Source: an uncultured Thiohalocapsa sp. (lineage in GTDB: Bacteria > Pseudomonadota > Gammaproteobacteria > Chromatiales > Chromatiaceae). Taken from it: DNA of 64,000 nt. The stretch is taken from contig NZ_CAJXYK010000001.1 of the NCBI RefSeq assembly GCF_913063425.1, positions 124,001 to 188,000 of the forward strand. The letters are read 5' to 3'. A program made the position numbers and the translations under genes. Of the stretch, positions 1-8,374 are shown piece by piece. How positions within the stretch are numbered: position 1 is the first letter of the stretch; each line of letters opens with the position of its first letter. The notes below the pieces were generated by a model. It searched no databases and was not told the DNA's origin. It was given only the letters and a program-made list of their open reading frames with translations.

Positions 1-168
1 GACCCGCGGAACTGGGACAGGTACGACTGGGACCGCTATGACTGGGACCGCTCAGACTGGGATCGCTTCCGCGGTCGCGGCCCCGGCGGACGGGGCCGCG
101 GACCCGGCTACGGCCCGGGTCCCTTTGGGCCGAGCTGGGGGCCCGGCTTCCCGGGCTATGGGCGCTGA
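1..168 (+). CDS. C-terminal end of a Trp/Asp/Arg- and Gly/Pro-rich protein (partial)
   Basis: The window opens inside an open frame of 55 codons that ends at TGA 166-168. The visible part repeats a D-W-D-R-Y/S unit four times and then becomes Gly/Pro/Arg-rich with scattered Phe, Tyr and Trp, ending PGFPGYGR. No catalytic motif is visible. The low-complexity aromatic and glycine-rich tail recalls sulfur-globule envelope proteins and other secreted structural proteins, but this is a compositional resemblance only. The start and any signal peptide lie outside the window. Regular codon use and the clean stop support real coding. The function is not assigned. Confidence 0.5.
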   Translation, partial: DPRNWDRYDWDRYDWDRSDWDRFRGRGPGGRGRGPGYGPGPFGPSWGPGFPGYGR

Positions 169-180
169 CGGCGGACTGAC

Positions 181-294
181 TCAGTCGTCGTCATCGTCGC
201 TGTCATCATCGTCCGTGTCGTCGTCATCGTCCGTGTCGTCGTCATCATCATCCGTGTCGTCATCGTCATCGTCATCGTCATCCTCGTCGTCGGA
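181..294. repeat. Trinucleotide-rich low-complexity tract encoding the poly-Asp tail
   Basis: The plus strand shows runs of TCG/TCA/TCC triplets with regularly spaced TCCGTG interruptions, read on the minus strand as Asp runs separated by Thr. It looks like slippage-driven expansion within the coding sequence, so tail length may vary between strains. Confidence 0.8.
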
Positions 295-1158
295 ATCGCC
301 CTTGTGCGGCTTGCCGCCCGGCGCCCGCAGCAGGCGCTGGATGTCCTTGCCGCAGAGGGCGCCGCGGATGCGCGCGGCACCCGGGTCATCGGCCACGGGC
401 AGGGGCGCGAAGATGTGGCCCTGCAACAGGAGGTCGGCGCTGCCGTCGAGGGTGTCCAGGTCGTCATCGCCCTCCAGGGTCACCATGCCGAGCAGGCTGT
501 GGGTGACGGATGCCCCCACCAGCGGCGGGTTCGTGGTCAGGTCCTCCAGGTGGGTGATGCCGGCGGCGCGGGTGACCAGGAGCAGCGGCACCTCGGCGGT
601 CTTCTTGCCGCGGCCGACGGTGACGACGCCGTCGAAGATGGAGACCTCCGTCACGCGCGGATAGGGCAGGCCCTGGCTCAGGAAGGGCCGCGCGAGCTGC
701 AGGCACGGCGCCTCGGGGTCGAAGGGGTCTTCGCAGAATTGCTCATACCAGTTGGTGAGGCTCGCGCAGTAAAGGTCCGCCGTGAAGGGCGCGCCGCCGA
801 TGGTGCCGCTGATGGGGCCCTGGCTCTGCACCGAGGTGGGGACTTCTACCGCCATATCGCCGATCTTGAGCGGCATGACGTCGCCGAAGACCTCGCAGTT
901 GAAGCGATGATCCTCGACGGTGAAGGGGTAGAAGGCCTCCTGCAGCTCGCCGTCCAGGTAGTCGCGGACGGCGCAGGCGCCGGCCTCGGTCATGAAGCCG
1001 GGGACCATGTGGAAGGGCCCCATGACCACGTCCACGCAGTCGCCCTCAGGGCTCGCCTGCGCCGGTGCCGTGCTCATCAGGGTGCCGGCCAGGGTGAAGC
1101 CCGCCGCCAGCAGCAGGCCGGTCATGCAGCGCGCGGGCTTGAGTCCAGTGCTTGTCAT
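181..1158 (-). CDS. Secreted Cys-containing protein with hyperacidic poly-Asp tail
   Basis: A 325-residue protein. The start was chosen at 1158 because GAGGAA lies 6 nt upstream and the first 35 residues form a signal peptide (basic N-region, LLLAAGFTLAG core, Ala-x-Ala before SPEGD). The mature part, about 250 residues, has about seven cysteines, which suggests disulfides, and no motif I recognise. The last 38 or so residues are almost only Asp, broken by single Thr, Ser and Glu, and are encoded by a GAC/GAT trinucleotide-rich tract. Such a tail could bind calcium or other cations outside the cytoplasm; that is inference. It ends 13 nt past the stop of the upstream partial gene, which it converges on. 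The family is not recognised. Confidence 0.75.
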   Translation of the reverse strand: MTSTGLKPARCMTGLLLAAGFTLAGTLMSTAPAQASPEGDCVDVVMGPFHMVPGFMTEAGACAVRDYLDGELQEAFYPFTVEDHRFNCEVFGDVMPLKIGDMAVEVPTSVQSQGPISGTIGGAPFTADLYCASLTNWYEQFCEDPFDPEAPCLQLARPFLSQGLPYPRVTEVSIFDGVVTVGRGKKTAEVPLLLVTRAAGITHLEDLTTNPPLVGASVTHSLLGMVTLEGDDDLDTLDGSADLLLQGHIFAPLPVADDPGAARIRGALCGKDIQRLLRAPGGKPHKGDSDDEDDDDDDDDDTDDDDDDTDDDDDTDDDDSDDDDD

Positions 1159-1538
1159 CAGTTGTTCCTCAGTTGCAGTGGCGATGCCGGGCATCGCCGG
1201 ATGGAGGCGCCCGGCGGCCCGAAGGCCGCGGCGCCCAGGCCGGGCGGCGTGCGCCCGGACTCCCGGTGCCGCACCGCCCGGACCTGCACCTTGCGGCGCG
1301 TGCAGGCCGGCGGTGTGCGGCGCTGGAATGAATGCGTGCAAGGGCGCGGCCCCGGGGCTCCTTTGGGGCCTGCGCCCAGCCACAGCGTGCCGCCGGCCCG
1401 CAGCTTGCCGGCCATCGGCGCCATCGGCGCCATCGAGCATCCGACGCGAGCGCACCGGGGCGGGCGCAGCCCTGCGCCCGTGACCGGCGGCGAGCGCGTC
1501 GTCAACCCAAGGCAATCATCGGTTCGAGGAGAAGAAGC

Positions 1539-2384
1539 ATGCCAGCACGACCGATTTCCACGTCCTCCCTGTTGATCCTGACCGCGGCGCTGGCCGTGAC
1601 GCCCCAGCTCGCGGTGGCGGCCGATGACCCGGCGGCAACCGCCGGGGCCGGGCCGCAGCCGGCGGCTGAAGCACCGGCACCGGCTGCGCAGCCGGGCGAC
1701 ACCGGCGCCGCCCCGGCGGGCGGTGATGAGCAGTCGGCGCCGGATGCGCCGACAGGAGATGCTGCCCCGGCCGGGGAGGAGACGGCCGGGGCAGCGGCCG
1801 GCGCCGCTGCGCCGGTTGGGGACACGGAGGCTGCACCGGCGGCCGAAGCCGCGCCGGTGGAGCCTGAGACGGCGCCGATCACCGGCGCCTTCGGCATTGC
1901 GCTGGGCGAGCCCTTTGCAGCCTGTGTGGTGGCGGAGGTGCTGCGCGAAGAGCCCATCACCTACCGCGATGCGGACAAGACCGAGCACACGGGCACCCGT
2001 TACCACGTGATGCCGCGGGTGCCGAACACCGGCTTCACCCGCTATGCCGTGGACACCAACAGCGACGGCATCGTCTACGCCGTGCGCGCCTACCACGAGC
2101 CCGAGACGCGCTCCAAGCAGTGCGCGGCCGCCCGGGCGCTCGCGGCGGCCCTGGAAGCCAAGTACGGCGAGCCCATCGGCCGGGGTGCCTTCGGCGAGTG
2201 GTACGCGTTCCGCGACGCATCGGTGGATCATTACCGCGGCATCCGGCTGTATTCGCAGCGCTGCCGCCGCGGCCTGTATGAGATCGTCTACAGCGACGAG
2301 GCCGCCATGCTCGCCGCGCCGGCGGAATCGGATGACGCAGCCGAGACGGCGTCGGAGGACGCCTGCGTCGCGGCCGGTCTCTGA
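1539..2384 (+). CDS. Secreted protein with Ala/Pro-rich linker and small C-terminal domain
   Basis: A 281-residue protein. ATG 1539 is preceded by GAGGAG (1526-1531) at good spacing and begins a signal peptide (about residues 1-27, ending QLAVAA). Residues about 28-115 are an Ala/Pro/Gly/Glu-rich, probably disordered linker. The rest, from about GAFGIALGEPFAACVV, is a folded domain with conserved-looking aromatic residues and three or four cysteines; it has the flavour of small periplasmic proteins in which a leading beta-strand GxxLG segment is followed by a YxV...Y core. No enzymatic motif is visible. It is divergent from the poly-Asp protein across a 380-bp gap, so the two may share a regulatory region. 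Function unknown. Confidence 0.7.
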   Translation: MPARPISTSSLLILTAALAVTPQLAVAADDPAATAGAGPQPAAEAPAPAAQPGDTGAAPAGGDEQSAPDAPTGDAAPAGEETAGAAAGAAAPVGDTEAAPAAEAAPVEPETAPITGAFGIALGEPFAACVVAEVLREEPITYRDADKTEHTGTRYHVMPRVPNTGFTRYAVDTNSDGIVYAVRAYHEPETRSKQCAAARALAAALEAKYGEPIGRGAFGEWYAFRDASVDHYRGIRLYSQRCRRGLYEIVYSDEAAMLAAPAESDDAAETASEDACVAAGL

Positions 2385-2637
2385 GTGCATGCCGAGATTG
2401 CCTGCGTTTGCGGCCGGGCAAAGTGCCCGGCCGTCCTCAGCGCCACTGCGGCGCTGAAGATGATCGGGCGCGCAGACCGAGGTCCTGCACTCCGTGCCGG
2501 CCTCGGTCAGGCAGGCCAACAGGCGCGGTCTGCCCTGTGCATCCTGTCCAGATGACGGCACCCGCGCCGGCCCGCCGGCCGGCGCAGGCGCCGCTCGCCT
2601 CATACGCGCCCGTACGGGCATCCGCTGCCCGTCCGGC

Positions 2638-5445
2638 TCAGCGTCTCGGCCCCGGCCCCGGTCCCGGGATGCCGGCGGGAGCCGTGACGGTCACCGCCTG
2701 CGTGGCCACCGCCGTGAGCCCGCCGTCGTCCGTGACCGTGAGCGTGACGGTGTAGGTCCCTGCTGCGGCGTAGGTATGGCTCGTGGCTGCACCCGTGGCG
2801 GTGGTGCCGTCGCCGAAGTCCCAGGCCCAGCTGACGAGGGTCCCGTCCGGGTCCGCGGAGGCGCTGGCGTCGAAGGTGCAGGCCAGATCCGTGCAGTTGG
2901 ACGTGAAGCTCGCCGTCGGTGGGAGGTTACCTGCGGTCACGGCCTGTGACAGGGTTCCCGTCGCGCCCTGGTCATCCGTAACCGTGAGGGTCACCGTGTA
3001 GGTGCCGGCCGCGGCGTAGCTGTGGCTCGCGCTGACACCTGTGGCCGTGGCGCCGTCGCCGAAGTCCCAGGCCCAGCTCACGATGCTGCCGTCCGTGTCG
3101 GTGGAGGCGCTGCCGTCGAAGCTGCAGGCCAGGTCCGTGCAGGCGACCGCGAAGCTCGCCGTGGGCGGGACATTGCCGGTGCTCACCGTGACGTTCTGCG
3201 CAACCGTGTCCGTCAGGCCGCCATCGTCCGTGACCGTGACCGTCACGGTGTAGGTGCCTGCGGCGGCGTAAGTGTGGCTCGCGGTGACGCCCGTGGCCGT
3301 GGTGCCGTCGCCGAGGTCCCACTCATAGCTCAGGATGGTGCCATCCGGGTCCACGGAGGCGCTGGCGTCGAAGCCGCAGGCGAGCTCTGTACAGCTGGCC
3401 GTGAAGCTGGCAATGGGCGGCTCGTTGACCGGACCCGTGGCAACCCACTGGGCCGTGGCCATGACGTGCGGCTCGGCCATGCCGGTGGCGAGCCAGGCGT
3501 CCAGGTAGTCCTGGCCGGCGCCGCCCAGGTTCGGGTCGAGGCCCTCGTTGGCGAGGTACAGGAACTGCACGTACTCCCAGCTGGTGGGCTGGAACAAGAG
3601 CCGGATCTCGGCGCTGGCGGCGCCGGCGGGCGGGCTCAGGGCGATCTCGTCCCAGTGGTTGTAGGTGCCGCCCGGGCCCGGGTTGCCGTATTGGGTCTCC
3701 GGCTCCGGCAGGGCGTTGCGCAGCTTGGCCTCGTCGTAGTCGTAGCCGTAGGGCGGGATGCGCCCGTCGGTGCCGACCTTGTTGTTGAGCACGAAGTGGA
3801 AGCTGTAGTCGTAGACGGACGGGCAGCTGCCGTCGGGCTCCTGATTCTGCTCGCAGAGCAGCGCCAGGTCTTCGAGAGTCGCCGTGATCTCGCCGGTGAC
3901 CCGGTCGAAGCCCACCACCAGGTCGCGATAGCCCGCATTGAGGCTCACGAGCTGCGATGCCCATTGCCCGGTGATGGCACCGTGGATGTCGTAGATGGGC
4001 GCGTTGGCGGTGCCCTTCAGGTCGAGCAGGGTGCGTACGACGTCGTCGGTACCGTCGCCGTCCAGATCCAGTTGCGTCTGCAGCTCGCCGTAGGCGCCTT
4101 CCTCGTCGATGAGGTTGCCGTTGGCATCCAGCCATTGGATGTTGAGCCACATGCGCCGCCCCTCCGGATAGCCGGAGATCAGCTTATGGCTGGTGAGGTT
4201 CACCACCTTGAGGGTGTCGCCTTCCACGATCAGGGATGCCGCCGCCTCCAGGTTGGACTTGGCACGGGCGACGCCGTCGTTCATGCCGGCGATCTCGGCG
4301 GCGGTGAGGGCGCCGAAGCGCAGCCGGCCCTGGCTGTTCAGCCATTGCATGGCCTCCGGCATCCAGTAGTTGCCGCCGGTGAGGTCGTGCTTCGGCAGGT
4401 CGGAGCGCACGGGCGTGCGCGGCGGACGGCCCGCGCCCTTGCCGGTGACCGGCGCCAGGTGGCAGGTCTGGCAGGTGAACAGGCGCTCGGTGCCGTCGGC
4501 ATAGTTGCCGAGCCCCGCCGGGTCCGCGGCCACGGCCGCATCCCGGGCGCGCTTGATGGCGCCTGCCTGCAGCTCGGGCGGCAGGGTGTCATAGTCCGCG
4601 ACGCGGATGGAGCCCAGCAGGCTTGCCTTGTGCTCGCTGTAGGTGCGCTCGACGACGCCGTACTGATAGGGCCGGTACTTGAACGGCACGTTCAAATCCA
4701 GCTCGGTGTTGTTCACCCCCGGGTTGTTGTAATCGAGGTCCAGCTTGGCGCCATTGTTGTGCGCAAGGCCGCCGACCACGGGGTTCGAGACATCGTGGCA
4801 GGTGCCGCAGAGCTCGGGGGAGCGGTGGTACTGCGACTGCAGCGCCGCATGTGCCCGCGGCGGCGGGAAGGCGTCGGCATAGGGTCCGAGCTTGGTGCCG
4901 TTGCTGTCGGTGACCACGTACTGGGCGCTGCCGTAGTGGCCCTCGATGGGGTTGCCCTGGTCATCGGCGAGGTAGGCCAGGAAGGGCGAGATCTGCACAC
5001 CCAGGTGTTCGGACTGGTCCGGGTTGGTCAGGCGGTGGCAGAGGTCGCACTGAACGCCGTTGCGGTCGGCGTTGTTGTCGAGCCCGGCGCCGTTGGTGGG
5101 CGTGGAGCGGCCGCTGAGCCAGCCGGCCGGGGTGTGGCAGCGGATGCAGATGTCGCCCGAGCCGTTGAAGTCCTGCTCGGCCACGGCGAGCGTGGCCCAG
5201 AAGATCGGGTCGCGGCTGGAGTGCGCCATCATGCTGCCGCGCCAGTTGTGCAGCGGCTCCGCATTGAAATCGTAATTGCCGTGGCAGTTGGCGCAGACGC
5301 CGACATCGTCCAGGGGGACGATGCCGTCCTCGGGCTGGGTCCCGGGCATTTTGGCGTCGTTGGGTACGACGTTGGCCGCAAAGGCCGTGGGTACGGCGAG
5401 CGCCAGCAGCAATGCGGCGGCTCGCGTGGTCGTTGTCAGCAGCAT
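2638..5445 (-). CDS. Secreted pentaheme cytochrome c with three C-terminal PKD domains
   Basis: A 935-residue protein. ATG 5445 has GGGAGGA about 8 nt upstream and a clear signal peptide (cleavage near AFA-ANVV, residue 23). Five CxxCH haem-binding motifs are visible at residues 51-55, 100-104, 133-137, 213-217 and 325-329, with additional His residues that could be distal ligands. The region from about 330 to 675 has no further haem motif and includes a DLDGDGTDD acidic loop. From about residue 678 come three tandem PKD domains (PPxASF start, WDFGDG, SHTYAAAGTYTVT), which are beta-sandwich folds typical of extracellular proteins. The protein should act in the periplasm or on the surface in electron transfer; its redox partner is unknown. 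It is divergent from a sigma-54 activator gene across a palindrome-rich region. Confidence 0.88.
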   Translation of the reverse strand: MLLTTTTRAAALLLALAVPTAFAANVVPNDAKMPGTQPEDGIVPLDDVGVCANCHGNYDFNAEPLHNWRGSMMAHSSRDPIFWATLAVAEQDFNGSGDICIRCHTPAGWLSGRSTPTNGAGLDNNADRNGVQCDLCHRLTNPDQSEHLGVQISPFLAYLADDQGNPIEGHYGSAQYVVTDSNGTKLGPYADAFPPPRAHAALQSQYHRSPELCGTCHDVSNPVVGGLAHNNGAKLDLDYNNPGVNNTELDLNVPFKYRPYQYGVVERTYSEHKASLLGSIRVADYDTLPPELQAGAIKRARDAAVAADPAGLGNYADGTERLFTCQTCHLAPVTGKGAGRPPRTPVRSDLPKHDLTGGNYWMPEAMQWLNSQGRLRFGALTAAEIAGMNDGVARAKSNLEAAASLIVEGDTLKVVNLTSHKLISGYPEGRRMWLNIQWLDANGNLIDEEGAYGELQTQLDLDGDGTDDVVRTLLDLKGTANAPIYDIHGAITGQWASQLVSLNAGYRDLVVGFDRVTGEITATLEDLALLCEQNQEPDGSCPSVYDYSFHFVLNNKVGTDGRIPPYGYDYDEAKLRNALPEPETQYGNPGPGGTYNHWDEIALSPPAGAASAEIRLLFQPTSWEYVQFLYLANEGLDPNLGGAGQDYLDAWLATGMAEPHVMATAQWVATGPVNEPPIASFTASCTELACGFDASASVDPDGTILSYEWDLGDGTTATGVTASHTYAAAGTYTVTVTVTDDGGLTDTVAQNVTVSTGNVPPTASFAVACTDLACSFDGSASTDTDGSIVSWAWDFGDGATATGVSASHSYAAAGTYTVTLTVTDDQGATGTLSQAVTAGNLPPTASFTSNCTDLACTFDASASADPDGTLVSWAWDFGDGTTATGAATSHTYAAAGTYTVTLTVTDDGGLTAVATQAVTVTAPAGIPGPGPGPRR
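2660..3425 (-). repeat. Three tandem PKD-coding repeats of about 250 bp
   Basis: The 3' third of the cytochrome gene carries three in-frame units of about 82-84 codons with high nucleotide similarity (for example the shared segment encoding SHTYAAAGTYTVT). They are probably products of internal duplication and could recombine. Confidence 0.8.
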
Positions 5446-5594
5446 CAAGTGGTTCCTCCCATTGCAATATCGGAGAAGCCCCATCCCTGACGGTCTCCTC
5501 CGTACCGCTCCTTTCTGCATAATCCATGCTGAAACCATGGAACGCTGCAATTTCAACGGCCTAACGCCGTGGCCGGCCCGCGCCACCTGACAGA

Positions 5595-5663
5595 TCCGGC
5601 AGTTGCCGGACTGCCAGTGCAGGCAGGACCTGCCGCCGCCTGACAGAACTGTCAGGCGGCGGC
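5595..5663. promoter_or_regulatory. Palindromic regulatory region between cytochrome and sigma-54 activator genes
   Basis: Two perfect inverted repeats lie in the 372-bp divergent gap. One is TCCGGCA-GT-TGCCGGA (5595-5610). The other is a 15-bp arm GCCGCCGCCTGACAG with centre AA and its exact complement (5632-5663). A further half site CCTGACAG lies at 5586-5593. The repeated CTGACAG core in both orientations suggests binding sites for a dimeric activator, plausibly the neighbouring sigma-54 regulator; a transcription terminator is less likely because no T-run follows. A weak -24/-12-like element on the minus strand (complement of 5517-5531) lies 72-86 nt before the cytochrome start. Confidence 0.5.
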
Positions 5664-5817
5664 GGGTGGCCCGGCAGCGCTGAGCGCAGACGGCGCAGCC
5701 CGGTGTGGTCGGTGGCGCCGTTGCCGGCGGCGCGCGGGCGGACGCACGCCCGGCAGGGAACGCCCCATCCCGCCCCCGACTGCGGGCGGCACGGAACCTG
5801 TTCGGAGGTGCTCGCCC

Positions 5818-7233
5818 ATGCCCGATCTCGTTGCGCTGCGCTCCCTGCTGGAGACCCACGAGCGGCCCTTCGTGGTCATCGCTGCCGACCGGCGCGTGGT
5901 GGCCGTGAACCAGGCCTTCGAGCGCGCCTTCAACAAACCGGGAGCGGCGCTCGCGGGCCTGCCCTGCCACCGCGTGCTGCACAATCAGGACCGGCCCTGC
6001 GACGAGACGGGCGAGGACTGCCCCTTCGCCGCCTGCCTTGCGGAGCAGCAGCCGCGCAGCTGCCTGCACACCCACGGCGATGCCGGCGGCGGCACCCACT
6101 GGGTGCGGGTCAACATGTATCCCATCGCCGGCGCGGACGGCGAGCGCTATGTGGGCGAGCTGGTGCAGGAGATCGCGGCCCGGGAGGGCCACGAAGAGGT
6201 AGACGATACCCGGCCCGTGGGGCGCTCACCCGCGTTCCTGAGCGTCATGGAGCAGCTGGAGCAGGCGGCACGCACCGATGCGCCGGTGCTGCTGGTGGGC
6301 GAGACCGGCACGGGCAAGGAGCTCGCGGCGCGCTTCATGCACCGGTATTCGCCGCGCCGGGACCGACCCTTCGTGGCCGTGGACTGCTCGGTGATCGCGG
6401 AGTCGCTGTTCGAGAGCGAGCTGTTCGGCCACGAGCGCGGCGCCTTCACCGGCAGTGTGCAGACGCGCCCGGGGCTCATCGAGATCGCGGGCAGCGGCAC
6501 CGTGTTCCTGGACGAGATCGCCGAGGCCTCGCCCAGCGCCCAGGCGAAGCTGCTGCGGGTGCTGGAGGCGCGGGAGTTTCGCCGTGTCGGTGGCAACAAG
6601 GTCATCCGCACCGATGCCCGCGTTATCTGTGCCACCAACCGCGACCTGTGGCAGCTGGTGGAGGCGGGCAGCTTCCGCGAGGACCTGTATTACCGCATCG
6701 CCTGCTTTCGGGTGCGCATCCCGCCGCTGCGCGAGCGCCCGCAGGACGTGCCGGGGCTCGCCGACGCCCTGCTGAAGCGCATCGGGCGGGCGGCGCACCG
6801 GCGCTATCACCTGGACCCGGAGGCGCTGCGGCTGCTGCTCGCCTACGACTATCCGGGCAATGTCCGCGAGCTGCGCAGTGTGCTGCAGGTGGCGGTGGCC
6901 CACCTGGAGCAGGGGCACCGCGGCCGGGTCACGGCGGATGCGGTGGCGGCGGGGCTGCGCATGCGCGAGCACTACAGCGCCGCGCCCGTGCCACAGGGGC
7001 GCGTCGCGCACCGGGCCGATCGCGAGGTGGCGGCGGCGCCCCCGGTGTGCACGCCGGCTGCGCACAACGCATCCGGCTCGAGTCTGGACGACGTGGAGGC
7101 GGCGTACATCTCGGGTCAGCTGCGGCGCTGCGGCGGCAACCGGCGGCGGGTGGCCTCGGCGCTCGGCATCAGCGAGCGCACCCTCTATCGCAAGATCGCC
7201 AAGTATCGGCTCGGCGACCTGGGCAACGCCTGA
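5818..7233 (+). CDS. Sigma-54-dependent activator with N-terminal PAS-like Cys-rich domain
   Basis: A 471-residue bacterial enhancer-binding protein. ATG 5818 has GGAGGTG 8 nt upstream. Residues about 1-125 form a PAS-like sensor containing a cysteine cluster (LPCHRVLHNQ..PCDE..EDCPFAAC). Such a cluster is typical of PAS domains that bind metal, iron-sulfur or haem groups or sense redox; the ligand is unknown. The AAA+ domain has Walker A GETGTGKE, the sigma-54 contact loop as GAFTGS (usual form GAFTGA), Walker B GTVFLDEI and the FREDLYYR arginine region. A Fis-type helix-turn-helix (RRVASALGISERTLYRKIAKY) ends the protein. There is no receiver domain, so control is probably by direct ligand sensing. 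The divergent cytochrome gene is the obvious candidate target. Confidence 0.9.
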   Translation: MPDLVALRSLLETHERPFVVIAADRRVVAVNQAFERAFNKPGAALAGLPCHRVLHNQDRPCDETGEDCPFAACLAEQQPRSCLHTHGDAGGGTHWVRVNMYPIAGADGERYVGELVQEIAAREGHEEVDDTRPVGRSPAFLSVMEQLEQAARTDAPVLLVGETGTGKELAARFMHRYSPRRDRPFVAVDCSVIAESLFESELFGHERGAFTGSVQTRPGLIEIAGSGTVFLDEIAEASPSAQAKLLRVLEAREFRRVGGNKVIRTDARVICATNRDLWQLVEAGSFREDLYYRIACFRVRIPPLRERPQDVPGLADALLKRIGRAAHRRYHLDPEALRLLLAYDYPGNVRELRSVLQVAVAHLEQGHRGRVTADAVAAGLRMREHYSAAPVPQGRVAHRADREVAAAPPVCTPAAHNASGSSLDDVEAAYISGQLRRCGGNRRRVASALGISERTLYRKIAKYRLGDLGNA

Positions 7234-7260
7234 GCCGGCACGGGGCGGGGCCGGGACCGC

Positions 7261-8226
7261 TCAGCCCACCGGTGACACGAAGCCCGCGGGCTTGAGCGCC
7301 AGCACCGAAGTCTCGGCGCCCTGGAGCAGGTCCTCCGCGGTGGTGCCGATGAAGAGCCCGGGCTCGCGCGGGCGGCTCAGAGTAGCGAGCACGATGAGAT
7401 CACTCGCCAGGCGGCGGGCCTGCGCCAGCACCTGCTCGGCGGGGGTGCCGCGCACCAGGTGGGTCGCGCCGTCGCGCAGCTGCGTGCGGTAGTCGCCGGT
7501 CACCTCCGCCAGGGCGGCCGCGTGCTGGCGCTCGATGAGCCCCAGGGCATCCGCGAGCCGCGGATCGTGCTCCGTGCGGGTGCCGGGCAGGGCGCCGTCG
7601 AAGGGTGCCTGCCAGGCGTGCACCACATCGAGCATCGCTCCGTCGCGGGCCGCCACGGCCGCCGCCGTGTCCAGGATGCGGCGGTTCAGCGCGCGGCTGT
7701 CGGGTTGGGCCGCATCCACGGCGGCGAGCACCCTGGTGCAGCTGTGGGTGGCCGGGTCGTCAGGCGTGACCGCCGGCGCTCCCGTGGCCGCGTCTTCCGG
7801 CTCGCGGTCGATCCACACCGGGCAGGGGCACTTGCGCAGCAGGTGCATGTCCGTGCTGGCGAAGAGCCCGCGGCAGCCTGGGCGCTGGCGCACGGGTTTC
7901 AGCACCAGGTCGTGCCCGTCGCGGAGCACCGCCTGGATCACCTCGATGAAGGGTGTGCCGATGGTGACCCGCAGTCGGGGCGCCTGGCCCCGGACCCACT
8001 CCTCGGCGAGGTCGGCGAGGGCATACAGGCGCTGCTCGCTCTGCTGCACGTCGTCGGCGAGGCCGAAGCGCTTCACCAGGTCGGCGCCGATGCCGGACTC
8101 GATGGTGACGTCCATGAGCGTCAGCCTGGCGTCATGCTCCCGGGCCAGCGCCACCGCCCTGCGGAACGCTCGGGTGGGGCCGAACTCGCCGTCGGCGAAG
8201 TAGAGGATGTGCTTGAGCGCTTGCAT
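7261..8226 (-). CDS. Tandem-domain universal stress protein (UspE-like)
   Basis: A 321-residue soluble protein made of two Usp domains. The first begins LKHILYFADGEFG and the second TRVLAAVDAAQPD; the second closes with a nucleotide-binding-like ATLSRPREPGLFIGTTAEDLL and the strand TSVLALKP. Tandem Usp proteins of about 310-320 residues are usual for the UspE type, which help survival under starvation and stress. The second domain has G-x2-9-G elements consistent with ATP binding; the first is more degenerate. It converges on the sigma-54 activator with only 27 bp between stops and lies downstream of the PDC-sensor gene on the same strand, with a 148-bp gap. Confidence 0.85.
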   Translation of the reverse strand: MQALKHILYFADGEFGPTRAFRRAVALAREHDARLTLMDVTIESGIGADLVKRFGLADDVQQSEQRLYALADLAEEWVRGQAPRLRVTIGTPFIEVIQAVLRDGHDLVLKPVRQRPGCRGLFASTDMHLLRKCPCPVWIDREPEDAATGAPAVTPDDPATHSCTRVLAAVDAAQPDSRALNRRILDTAAAVAARDGAMLDVVHAWQAPFDGALPGTRTEHDPRLADALGLIERQHAAALAEVTGDYRTQLRDGATHLVRGTPAEQVLAQARRLASDLIVLATLSRPREPGLFIGTTAEDLLQGAETSVLALKPAGFVSPVG

Positions 8227-8374
8227 GGTGTTTGCCCGTCCGTAAAGTGTTCAACCAAGTCCCATCGCATCGCCGCGGGGCGTGCGCGTTTCCGTGTCTG
8301 GCAGTCCGCTGCACCGGCGCCGGCGCGGTTCAGGCCGCAACGTCGCCGGTGCGTTGCGCCGCAGCGTGAAAACC

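Noticed and set aside
3022-5490. An 822-codon open frame on the plus strand opposite the cytochrome gene
   Set aside because: It is the antisense shadow of a GC-rich gene with clear CxxCH and PKD motifs on the minus strand; the composition is Ala/Arg/Val/Gly with no domain.
5517-5531. Sigma-54 promoter for the cytochrome gene
   Set aside because: The minus-strand sequence has the GC of -12 and part of -24, but the conserved GG is AG and the match is too weak to annotate.
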